This document shows positions 1 to 6,041 of a stretch of 6,041 bases of DNA, one piece after another. Position 1 is the stretch's first letter, and every line of letters starts with the position of its first letter. Source of the DNA: Flavobacteriales bacterium UBA5692 (lineage in GTDB: Bacteria; Bacteroidota; Bacteroidia; Flavobacteriales_D; Sanyastnellaceae); contig DIHQ01000065.1 of the NCBI GenBank assembly GCA_002420235.1, positions 1 through 6,041 on the forward strand, read 5' to 3'. A program made the translations under genes and the position numbers. Below the pieces are notes generated by a model that saw only the letters and a program-made list of their open reading frames with translations, was not told where the DNA came from and made no database searches.

Positions 1-855
1 GCAGACCGAATCATCGATTATGGCTGGTGGATTTTTGGATGGGTCAACCGTAACGTCATCCTGCCGCTGTACAATTTGTTAGCATCGCACGTCACATCGG
101 TTGGCATTATCGTCCTGATCATCACCTTAATCATCAAACTCGCCTTATCCCCGGTAACGTGGAAAAATTTCATGTCATCTGCGAAAATGCGTGTCCTAAG
201 GCCAGAAATCGATGAAATCAACGCAAAACACGAGGACGACCCTATGGCACGTCAGAAGGAGACCATGGCTCTGTACCGTCAGACCGGTGTCAACCCACTA
301 GCGGGGTGCCTTCCTGCCGTGTTGCAGATGCCTATTCTGTATGCAATGTTCCGATTTTTTCCCTCAAATATTGATATGCGTGGGCAGTCATTCTTGTGGG
401 CGGATGACTTAGGCGCCTATGACAGCATCATGAGCCTACCGTTTTCCATTCCATTTTATGGATCGCACGTCAGCGGGTTCACATTCTTGATGGCAATTAG
501 CACATTCTTCTACATGCGATTGACCATGGCCAATCAACCACCACAACCGCAGCAACCTGGGATGCCGAATATGAAAGTCATCCAACAGATGTTCCCATTT
601 ATGATGCTCTTTTTCTTCAACAAATTTGCATCCGGACTGAGCCTGTACTATTTGACAGCGAACATTGTCAGCATGGGTCAGATGCTCGTCATTAAGCAGT
701 TTTTGATTGATGAGGAAAAGATTCGAGACCGCATAGAGCAGAACAAGGCCAAACCTCGTAAAAAATCCAGCTTCCAAGAACGACTCGAGCAAATTCAAAA
801 AGAGCAGGCAGCCAAGACTAAAGATATCAAGAAGAAAAAGAAGAAGCGCAAATGA
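1..855 (+). CDS. yidC: Membrane protein insertase YidC, C-terminal part (5' truncated by window edge)
   Basis: YidC/Oxa1 insertase of the inner membrane: it inserts and folds membrane proteins, alone or with SecYEG. The frame is open from base 1, and 284 residues are visible. That is the whole conserved insertase core without the first membrane segment and the large periplasmic domain that Gram-negative family members carry upstream. Numbering from the first visible codon: a hydrophobic segment at about 31-50; the cytoplasmic hairpin at about 55-100 with the signature SSAKMRVLRPEI, then GVNPLAGCLP; a membrane segment at about 102-120; another at about 159-173; a Q/P-rich linker at 178-187; and two closely spaced segments at about 195-235. 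Lys46 (136-138) stands where E. coli has the groove Arg366, so the positive charge is kept. The C-terminal tail is strongly basic and ends in a lysine run, as expected for ribosome contact. The stop codon overlaps the next gene. The true start is outside the window. Confidence 0.97.
   Translation, partial: ADRIIDYGWWIFGWVNRNVILPLYNLLASHVTSVGIIVLIITLIIKLALSPVTWKNFMSSAKMRVLRPEIDEINAKHEDDPMARQKETMALYRQTGVNPLAGCLPAVLQMPILYAMFRFFPSNIDMRGQSFLWADDLGAYDSIMSLPFSIPFYGSHVSGFTFLMAISTFFYMRLTMANQPPQPQQPGMPNMKVIQQMFPFMMLFFFNKFASGLSLYYLTANIVSMGQMLVIKQFLIDEEKIRDRIEQNKAKPRKKSSFQERLEQIQKEQAAKTKDIKKKKKKRK
852..855 (+). other. ATGA stop/start overlap between yidC and the DUF6438 gene
   Basis: The TGA stop of yidC (853-855) overlaps the ATG start of the next gene (852-854). 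This geometry usually allows a terminating ribosome to restart on the downstream gene. The preceding purine-rich stretch encoding YidC's lysine tail (about 829-851) has no clean AGGAGG-type site, so coupling by re-initiation is the more plausible way to translate the downstream gene. A second ATG follows directly at 855-857; either could be used and the proteins would differ by one residue. Confidence 0.7.
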
Positions 856-1349
856 TGCTGAGAACCGTAGTTGGTATTTTGTTTCTGGGAACTACATGCA
901 GTCTTTGCATCAATTGCGGCAATATATCCAAACCCATGGCAGCGACGGAGGAGGAATTCCAACCTGCCCTTTACCAAAAAACTATGTGTTTTGGACCATG
1001 CCCAGCCTTCACGTTTGCAGTTGATGCATCAGGATTGGCGACGCTCTCCATCGATCGACCATTACGAATAGCCCCCCTCAACGCCCTGCCTCCGGGGTCG
1101 TATCGTGCTAAATTAACCGACGCAAGTTCTTGGAACACACGCGTGGATGCAGCTGCCAGAGAAGTGAAATACAGCAGCCTCGATTCCCTTTACGACAATC
1201 CCAAGGTCACCGACTTACCTGCTACGATTACATTATGGGATGGAAAGTCGGTCACCAACCGCTACAACGGTCCTGATTTAACTACCTTGTACGCCGCTTT
1301 CGATGCAGCGATGGCCGCATTGATTTGGCGCCCTATTGAAACCAAGTAA
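852..1349 (+). CDS. Small exported DUF6438-type protein, function unknown
   Basis: A 165-residue protein. After a short N-terminus with one arginine there is a hydrophobic segment (about residues 3-20), so export is likely. Three cysteines (16, 19, 22) follow, but none has a good lipobox (no Leu/Ile/Val/Ala at -3), so lipoprotein status is undecided. The mature part begins with a strand leading into CFGPCP (residues 46-51), a CFGxCPxF/Y motif that I recognise as the hallmark of DUF6438. The rest fits that family as I recall it: a short DASG turn, a middle segment with Ser-Trp, then LPATITLWDGK, an NGP turn, and a C-terminal helix ending near IWRP. The reaction or partner is unknown. Cys46 and Cys50 could form a disulfide or bind a ligand; this is inference. 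The start at 852 rather than Met29 is preferred because it includes the hydrophobic segment and gives the ATGA overlap. The gene lies between yidC and the peptidase, probably in their operon. Confidence 0.8.
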   Translation: MMLRTVVGILFLGTTCSLCINCGNISKPMAATEEEFQPALYQKTMCFGPCPAFTFAVDASGLATLSIDRPLRIAPLNALPPGSYRAKLTDASSWNTRVDAAAREVKYSSLDSLYDNPKVTDLPATITLWDGKSVTNRYNGPDLTTLYAAFDAAMAALIWRPIETK

Positions 1350-1358
1350 TACCAAATT

Positions 1359-3518
1359 ATGAAGAAGTTTACCGCTACTCTGCTCCTCGCAGCTATGATG
1401 CTTTTGCAGTTCACCCTCCGTGCAGACGAAGGAATGTGGCTCGTGAGCATGCTTAACCGAATAACGATGGCGGAAGCGCAAGGCTTAGGCTTAAACCTTT
1501 CAGCAGAAGAAATTTATGACATCAATAACGCCAGCTTAAAAGACGCAATTGTTCGTCTCAATGGCGGATCGTGCACTGGTGAGGTTATTTCGTCCCAAGG
1601 CTTGGTACTGACTAACCACCACTGTGCGTACGATGCGATTCAAGGATTTTCATCCACCGAAAACGACTACCTAACAGACGGATTCTTTGCCCTCGCTTTG
1701 GATCAAGAGATGCACATCGACAACTTTGTAATCAGCTTCTTGGTGCGCATTGACAACGTAACTCCTCGCATACTAGAGAACGTCACCATGGACATGTCCG
1801 AAGACGAACGGAATTCGTCTATTGCTACAGCGCGCAAGGAATTAATGGAGGAGATGAATCCCGGAGGAGTCAAAGAACTCGAATTGAAAAGCTTCTACTA
1901 TGACAACGAGTTCTACCTTTTCGAGTACAAGACGTACCGAGACATTCGATTAGTGGCTGCTCCGCCCGAAAGCGTAGGTAAGTATGGGGGCGACACGGAT
2001 AACTGGATGTGGCCACGACACACTGGTGACTTCTCTATGTTGCGCATCTACTCCGATAAAAACAATGAACCCGCAGACTTCAATGAAACAAATGTTCCAT
2101 ACAAGCCGAAGCGACACCTGCGTATCAGTATGGATGGAGTATCCGAAGGTGACTTCACCATGGTAATGGGATACCCCGGAAGTACGGACCGTTTTCTGAG
2201 TAGTTGGGGTATCGACCAGGCCCTGCGCTTGTACAACCCATCTGTGGTGGACGTGCGCGATCTCAAATTGAAAACCATGAAGTCACACATGGACGCAGAT
2301 CCTGCAGTGCGAATTCAGTACGCAGCCAACTACGCGCAGACAGCCAACTACTGGAAATACTACATAGGCCAATCGAAAGGTTTGAAGCGCCTCGACGTCG
2401 AATCAAAGAAGCGCGAGCTCGAAGCCCGCTTCATCGATTGGGTCGAGGCAAATGCTGACCGTCAAGCCGAGTACGGAGAAGCCTTGAGCTTAATCCAATC
2501 CTTTTACGAGGACACCGAGTCCAGCGTCCAAGCCAAGGTTTACGCGCTTGAAGCCGGCCTCATAGGTTGCGACATCAGCCTCTTTTCCTACCGCTTTTTT
2601 CGCTCTGCTGCCGGTTTGTTCAGTGAGGATTTGGAAGAAGTAGCCGCAACGCAGGTGGCCTTGACGGAACTATCGAATGAGTTTTTCAAAGAATACGACC
2701 AAGCAACCGACCGCGACCTATTTGTCGAACTCATGACCAAATTCCGCGACGATATCGATCCCGAGTATCACCCTTCCTTTTTTGAAACCGTTGCGAAGAA
2801 ATACAAAAAAGACTTCAACCGATTCGCAGACAAAATGTATGCTAAAAGCTTCTTAGTCGACCCTGACCGTTGCGCAGCATTTATTGCCAATCCCTCACTG
2901 AAAGTGATGGATAAAGACCTCGCAATCATCGTAGGCCAGGATGCGATTCAGACTTACTTCGCTAGCCGCTCAAATCCCGCAGAAAATAAGTTCAATCGCG
3001 GGTATCGTTTATTTGTTAAGGGGCTACGCGAAATGGATGCCGATCAAGCCATAGCTCCCGATGCTAATTCTACAATGCGATTGACCTTTGGATCTGTAGC
3101 ACCCTACAAAGCTGCTGATGCTGTTCACTATGATTTTATCACCACAGCCAATGGTGTGTTGGAGAAAAAAGACAATTCAAATCCCGAGTTCATAGTTCCT
3201 GACGCACTAGACAATCTAATCCGGAGCCGCGACTTCGGTCGTTACGGTGATGAATCTGGTGAATTGGTTGTGTGCTTCATTCATGGCACTGATATTACAG
3301 GTGGCAACTCTGGCTCTCCTGTTCTCGACGCCAACGGCGACCTTATCGGTTGTGCTTTTGATGGAAACTGGGAAGCCATGAGCGGCGATATCGCTTTTGA
3401 AACGGAACTGCAACGAACGATTTCAGTCGATATTCGCTACGTCACTTGGATTGTCGACAAGTTCGCTAATGCACAAAACCTAATTGAGGAGATGGACTTC
3501 GTTTCCGGTTTGCGCTAA
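1359..3518 (+). CDS. Periplasmic S46-family dipeptidyl-peptidase (DPP7/DPP11 type, DPP7-like specificity residue)
   Basis: A serine exopeptidase that removes dipeptides from the free N-terminus of oligopeptides. Its 719 residues match the roughly 710-720 usual for S46. Residues 1-22 form a signal peptide (Lys-Lys, hydrophobic core, Ala at the cut), and the mature protein starts with the family's DEGMWL. The chymotrypsin-like fold is split around a helical insert. GLVLTNHHC supplies catalytic His88 next to Cys89, which probably pairs with Cys72. DTDNWMWPRHTGDF supplies the probable catalytic Asp224, with Asn215/Trp216 as likely N-terminus binders. Asn330 in the ANYW motif is another likely substrate contact. 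TGGNSGSPV supplies Ser651. Gly669, 18 residues after the serine, sits where DPP11 enzymes have the Arg that selects Asp/Glu and DPP7 has Gly, so hydrophobic or neutral P1 residues are predicted. No C-terminal type IX sorting domain is seen, so a periplasmic location is likely. The start lies 9 bp after the previous stop without a clear Shine-Dalgarno sequence, suggesting an operon. Confidence 0.95.
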   Translation: MKKFTATLLLAAMMLLQFTLRADEGMWLVSMLNRITMAEAQGLGLNLSAEEIYDINNASLKDAIVRLNGGSCTGEVISSQGLVLTNHHCAYDAIQGFSSTENDYLTDGFFALALDQEMHIDNFVISFLVRIDNVTPRILENVTMDMSEDERNSSIATARKELMEEMNPGGVKELELKSFYYDNEFYLFEYKTYRDIRLVAAPPESVGKYGGDTDNWMWPRHTGDFSMLRIYSDKNNEPADFNETNVPYKPKRHLRISMDGVSEGDFTMVMGYPGSTDRFLSSWGIDQALRLYNPSVVDVRDLKLKTMKSHMDADPAVRIQYAANYAQTANYWKYYIGQSKGLKRLDVESKKRELEARFIDWVEANADRQAEYGEALSLIQSFYEDTESSVQAKVYALEAGLIGCDISLFSYRFFRSAAGLFSEDLEEVAATQVALTELSNEFFKEYDQATDRDLFVELMTKFRDDIDPEYHPSFFETVAKKYKKDFNRFADKMYAKSFLVDPDRCAAFIANPSLKVMDKDLAIIVGQDAIQTYFASRSNPAENKFNRGYRLFVKGLREMDADQAIAPDANSTMRLTFGSVAPYKAADAVHYDFITTANGVLEKKDNSNPEFIVPDALDNLIRSRDFGRYGDESGELVVCFIHGTDITGGNSGSPVLDANGDLIGCAFDGNWEAMSGDIAFETELQRTISVDIRYVTWIVDKFANAQNLIEEMDFVSGLR

Positions 3519-3539
3519 GACAACAAACTATTTCTTTAG

Positions 3540-3569
3540 AAAGCGGCACCTCACAAGGTTGCCGCTTTT
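3540..3569. terminator. Probable bidirectional intrinsic terminator between convergent genes
   Basis: A perfect 9-bp inverted repeat (AAAGCGGCA at 3540-3548 and TGCCGCTTT at 3560-3568) can be extended by a CC/GG pair (3549-3550 with 3557-3558) if T3559 bulges out, leaving a TCACAA loop. On the plus strand the stem runs into TTTTCTTCT, 21 bases after the peptidase stop. On the minus strand it runs into TTTCT, 24 bases after the ppc stop. The T-tracts are short and interrupted, so efficiency is uncertain, more so in the ppc direction. The hairpin occupies the middle of the 74-bp gap, which holds nothing else that I can see. Confidence 0.8.
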
Positions 3570-3592
3570 CTTCTATCCTGAATTCCGCGAAA

Positions 3593-6041
3593 TCAGACCG
3601 CGTTGCGGCTGGCGTTGATGATGCCGAACATGGAGCGGATAATGAGCCGCTTCAGCACATCAGCCTCCCACTTAGAAGCTTCATCTCCGCTTGCCAACTG
3701 CCCGAGAGCGAAATGCTGAATTACGAGCAGCGGACGAATAATGTCGTCTCGGAGCCTAATGCTCTCCTTGATATGCGGATTGCGCTCCATCAGCGATTGC
3801 TGACCGGCGATGTCGAGCACCCATCGTTTGGTCAACTCATATTCGTCTCGCACCATACACCAGATTCCTCCAAATTTCGGATCATGTTCCAGATGAGCTG
3901 TTAGCCTAAAATCGCTTTTCAGCATGCTTTGCATGCTGTTTTCTATTAGCGCCCGGAAAAACGAATTATCGCGGTACAACGCACGCGCCTCTTCAATGCG
4001 TCCCTCACCATCCAACCACTCCAAAGCAGTTCCCAAGCCAAAGAAGCCCGGGACATTTTGCTTCAGCTGGGTCCACGACCCTACAAACGGAATCGCGCGC
4101 AAGTCATCGAACGTCAATGGTCCGTCCTTGGCCCGGCTCGTTGGCCGGCTGCCGATATTAGTTTCACCGTAGTACTTTAGCGTTCCCCACTGCGTGAGAT
4201 AATTCATAAACTCCGGATGCTCCTTAAGCTGGGCATAGTGCGCGAAAGATCGCTGCCCCAACGACTGAATTAACGCTTCTTGCTCCATGCCAAGGTGTGT
4301 CTGCGAATCGTCAAAAATGCGACTTTGCAAGCCAGCTGTTAGTAACAACTCCAAGTTAAATGCAGCGGACCTTGGAATCCCGAAATTAGAACTGATGGTC
4401 TGCCCTTGAATGGTTGTCTGGATTTCGGTGTTTTCGATGTCTTGGCCGTGTGCGGCGTAGAATCGGTGCGTATTCCCACCGCCACGGGCGGGCGGACCGC
4501 CGCGTCCATCAAAGAAAACGACCGTTATACCTTCCTCTCGGGAAAGCTTCGACAGCCGGCGCTTTGCCTCGTAGATTGACCAATTGGCCTGCAGGTAGCC
4601 TCCGTCCTTAGTGCCGTCCGAAAAGCCAAGCATCACCGTTTGGCGGTCGTTCCGACGGCTCAAATGCGACCGGTACGCGGAATGCGCATACATATCGCGT
4701 ACCTCGTCTTCTGAGCGGGCCAAGTCTGCGATAGTCTCAAAGAGTGGAACAATGTCCAAGGCGGTCCCGCTATCCAATCCAGCCATGCGCGCCAATGCCG
4801 CAACAGCTGCTACATCGATGATGCCACGGCAATTGCTGATGATGTAGCGGTGGCATGCCCGCACGCCATTGTGCTGTTGAATCTTCGCCATCGTACGCAA
4901 CGATGCTATGATGTCATGATAGCGCTCTTCTTCGAGCCGGTCTACGCAACCTTTCCACTTGTCACTCAGCAGGTCATTGACTTGCTCCGCGGCCGGCAGG
5001 GCACGAAAGACCCCGACATCGACACCGGCAGCAGCAAGCGCTTCATCCAACGCTTTCTGAATCACGCGGCTGTCTTGACGGATGTCCAAGCTAGCAAAGT
5101 GTAAACCAAACAAGCGCAATTTGAATTGAAATCCTCGGATTTTCTCAATGAAGAGTCCGTTGGAATGCTTCGCTACCCATTGGGCAATGTCGTCAAGCTC
5201 GCTGTTCAAATCCACCACTGACAACACTGTGGAATCCGGATGGAGCATAGCGTATTCAATCCGGTCTTGCAATTGGTCAAGACGGGAAGAAACGTGCTTG
5301 AACGTGATCCGGCGGCGCAAGTCCCTGATCTCTCGTCGGTAGCATCGCAACAAGGTCAGACGCAGACGCTCGGCGACATTCCATGTTGTTTGGGAATCAA
5401 CAAACGGATTGCCGTCGCGGTCCCCACCTGGCCAGAATCCGATTGAAATCAAGCTTTCACTCAGGGCCTCAGCGGAGGGATCGTCGAGGGTTTGGGCCAC
5501 CTTGGCGTAGAGCTCGGGCGCTGCATGGTAAAAGACGTTCTCCAAGTACCAAGTTTGACGAACGGCCTCGTCGTACGGGGTGGGTGGCTCCGAATTGAAG
5601 AATGGTGTCAAGCCCAGTTGGTGTAACAATCTCCGAATGCTCACCAAGTCGTTTTCCTCCATGGCCTTGGCCAAGTCCGTAATGATGGCGAGCGCATTAC
5701 CCGGGTAAAATTGAGTCGGATGTGCGGTCAAAACCACACGCACAGCGTATTCTCCCAATGCCGCCTTTAAGTCCTCTTCTTTTCTGTTCCGACGAATCCG
5801 CTGCATGAAACTTTGGAGGGATTCTACACCGCCTAAATCATTGAGCTGCGCGTACCGCGCATCTTCTAAAGCGTCCACCAATACAACCTGACGTTCGACG
5901 TATTGAATGATTCGAAATAGCAGCTCGGCTTTTCTTTCAACATCATGTAACCCTTGTGAGACAAAAAACCCATTCAAAATTTCTAAAGGGGTTTTGGCCT
6001 CATTGAAGCCTTCATCGCAGGCCTCTTGAAGCAACGGCACT
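3593..6041 (-). CDS. ppc: Phosphoenolpyruvate carboxylase, Bacteroidota-type variant (N-terminus beyond window)
   Basis: Cytoplasmic enzyme joining PEP and bicarbonate to give oxaloacetate and phosphate, which refills the TCA cycle. 815 residues are visible (numbered from the GTG codon at 6040-6038). Comparison with E. coli suggests only about 30 N-terminal residues are missing. That GTG is an internal Val codon, since the frame is open to the window edge and the protein family extends further upstream. Landmarks: VLTAHPTQ with catalytic His107; GGDRDGNP at 205-212; DIRQDS at 319-324; PLFETIADL at 432-440; GFSDGTKDGG at 472-481; FFDGRGGPPARGG at 509-521 (Arg513 and Arg519 match E. coli Arg581 and Arg587); TIQGQ at 543-547; IGSRP with Arg632; and LRAIPFVGSWTQ. 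Asp511 replaces E. coli His579. Lys708, Arg764 and Asn813 match the E. coli aspartate-inhibitor ligands Lys773, Arg832 and Asn881. The protein ends in RNAV, not the usual RNTG. I regard these as features of the phylum's variant, not damage, because the rest of the frame is intact. Confidence 0.96.
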   Translation of the reverse strand, partial: VPLLQEACDEGFNEAKTPLEILNGFFVSQGLHDVERKAELLFRIIQYVERQVVLVDALEDARYAQLNDLGGVESLQSFMQRIRRNRKEEDLKAALGEYAVRVVLTAHPTQFYPGNALAIITDLAKAMEENDLVSIRRLLHQLGLTPFFNSEPPTPYDEAVRQTWYLENVFYHAAPELYAKVAQTLDDPSAEALSESLISIGFWPGGDRDGNPFVDSQTTWNVAERLRLTLLRCYRREIRDLRRRITFKHVSSRLDQLQDRIEYAMLHPDSTVLSVVDLNSELDDIAQWVAKHSNGLFIEKIRGFQFKLRLFGLHFASLDIRQDSRVIQKALDEALAAAGVDVGVFRALPAAEQVNDLLSDKWKGCVDRLEEERYHDIIASLRTMAKIQQHNGVRACHRYIISNCRGIIDVAAVAALARMAGLDSGTALDIVPLFETIADLARSEDEVRDMYAHSAYRSHLSRRNDRQTVMLGFSDGTKDGGYLQANWSIYEAKRRLSKLSREEGITVVFFDGRGGPPARGGGNTHRFYAAHGQDIENTEIQTTIQGQTISSNFGIPRSAAFNLELLLTAGLQSRIFDDSQTHLGMEQEALIQSLGQRSFAHYAQLKEHPEFMNYLTQWGTLKYYGETNIGSRPTSRAKDGPLTFDDLRAIPFVGSWTQLKQNVPGFFGLGTALEWLDGEGRIEEARALYRDNSFFRALIENSMQSMLKSDFRLTAHLEHDPKFGGIWCMVRDEYELTKRWVLDIAGQQSLMERNPHIKESIRLRDDIIRPLLVIQHFALGQLASGDEASKWEADVLKRLIIRSMFGIINASRNAV
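3920..3938. repeat. Perfect inverted repeat with T-tract inside ppc
   Basis: CAGCATGC (3920-3927), a TTT spacer, then GCATGCTG (3931-3938) form a perfect 8-bp stem. On the plus strand it is followed by TTTTCT (3939-3944), giving an intrinsic-terminator shape antisense to ppc. On the coding strand the same bases encode Ser-Met-Gln-Ser-Met-Leu near Lys708, so the symmetry could simply come from two Ser-Met codon pairs in a row. The structure is real in sequence; any function is unproven. Confidence 0.5.

Noticed and set aside
76..78. TTG as a possible start for the first gene
   Set aside because: The frame is open to base 1, and the 25 upstream codons encode YidC-like sequence (an aromatic-rich Trp-Trp region before the first visible membrane segment), so the gene is truncated by the window edge.
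436..798. 120-codon open frame on the minus strand inside yidC
   Set aside because: It lies wholly antisense to well-conserved YidC codons and its translation resembles no known family; it is a shadow of the real gene.
1350..1358. Possible separate promoter or Shine-Dalgarno site for the peptidase
   Set aside because: The nine bases TACCAAATT contain no purine-rich site, and no convincing Bacteroidota promoter pair was found in the end of the preceding gene.
3400..3518. Type IX secretion sorting domain at the peptidase C-terminus
   Set aside because: The protein ends within the normal S46 fold, with no extra 70-80 residue beta domain, so surface sorting is not supported.
3519..3592. Possible small RNA or regulatory element in the convergent gap
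   Set aside because: The 74 bases are explained by one terminator hairpin; no promoter or second structure is visible.
4414..5598. Series of plus-strand open frames of 64-84 codons antisense to ppc
   Set aside because: They overlap each other and lie opposite strongly conserved PEPC motifs; their Arg/Ser/Pro-rich translations are typical of antisense frames.
6038..6040. GTG as a possible start for ppc
   Set aside because: The frame continues to the window edge, and E. coli PEPC has about 30 more residues before this point, so this is an internal valine codon.
1..6041. Mobile elements, CRISPR arrays, tRNA/rRNA, defence systems or a novel multi-gene system
   Set aside because: Four metabolic or envelope genes fill nearly the whole window; no terminal repeats, regular repeats, tRNA cloverleaf or transposase-like sequence is seen.

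Overview
The window looks like an ordinary chromosomal stretch from a member of the Bacteroidota, probably a Flavobacteriales-like lineage with fairly balanced base composition. This rests on four things: a YidC with lysine at the groove-arginine position and a lysine-rich tail; a secreted S46 dipeptidyl-peptidase; a phosphoenolpyruvate carboxylase with the variant motifs TAHPTQ and FDGRGGPPARGG and an ASRN-type C-terminus, which I recall as typical of this phylum; and start codons without clear Shine-Dalgarno sequences. The taxon is inferred from protein character, not from a database match.

Layout. Positions 1-855 (+) hold the C-terminal insertase domain of YidC; its N-terminal part lies before the window. 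Its stop codon overlaps the start of a small exported DUF6438-type protein (852-1349, +) in an ATGA junction. Nine bases later a complete S46 peptidase starts (1359-3518, +). These three genes look like one transcription unit. A 74-bp intergenic region follows, with a strong hairpin (3540-3568) and short T-tracts on both sides; it probably ends transcription from both directions. The rest of the window (3593-6041, -) is a convergent ppc gene, complete at its C-terminus and lacking roughly the first 30 codons.

Working together. YidC inserts proteins into the inner membrane. The two downstream products carry N-terminal export signals, so the plus-strand cluster has a cell-envelope theme, although no direct functional link can be shown. 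The peptidase should release dipeptides from oligopeptides in the periplasm, feeding peptide-based nutrition. PEP carboxylase replenishes oxaloacetate in the cytoplasm and is transcribed independently.

No mobile element, CRISPR array, RNA gene, phage or defence gene was seen, and no new multi-gene system is supported. The points most worth a second look are the unstudied DUF6438 protein coupled to yidC, the non-canonical active-site loop and C-terminus of the PEP carboxylase, and a terminator-like hairpin inside ppc.
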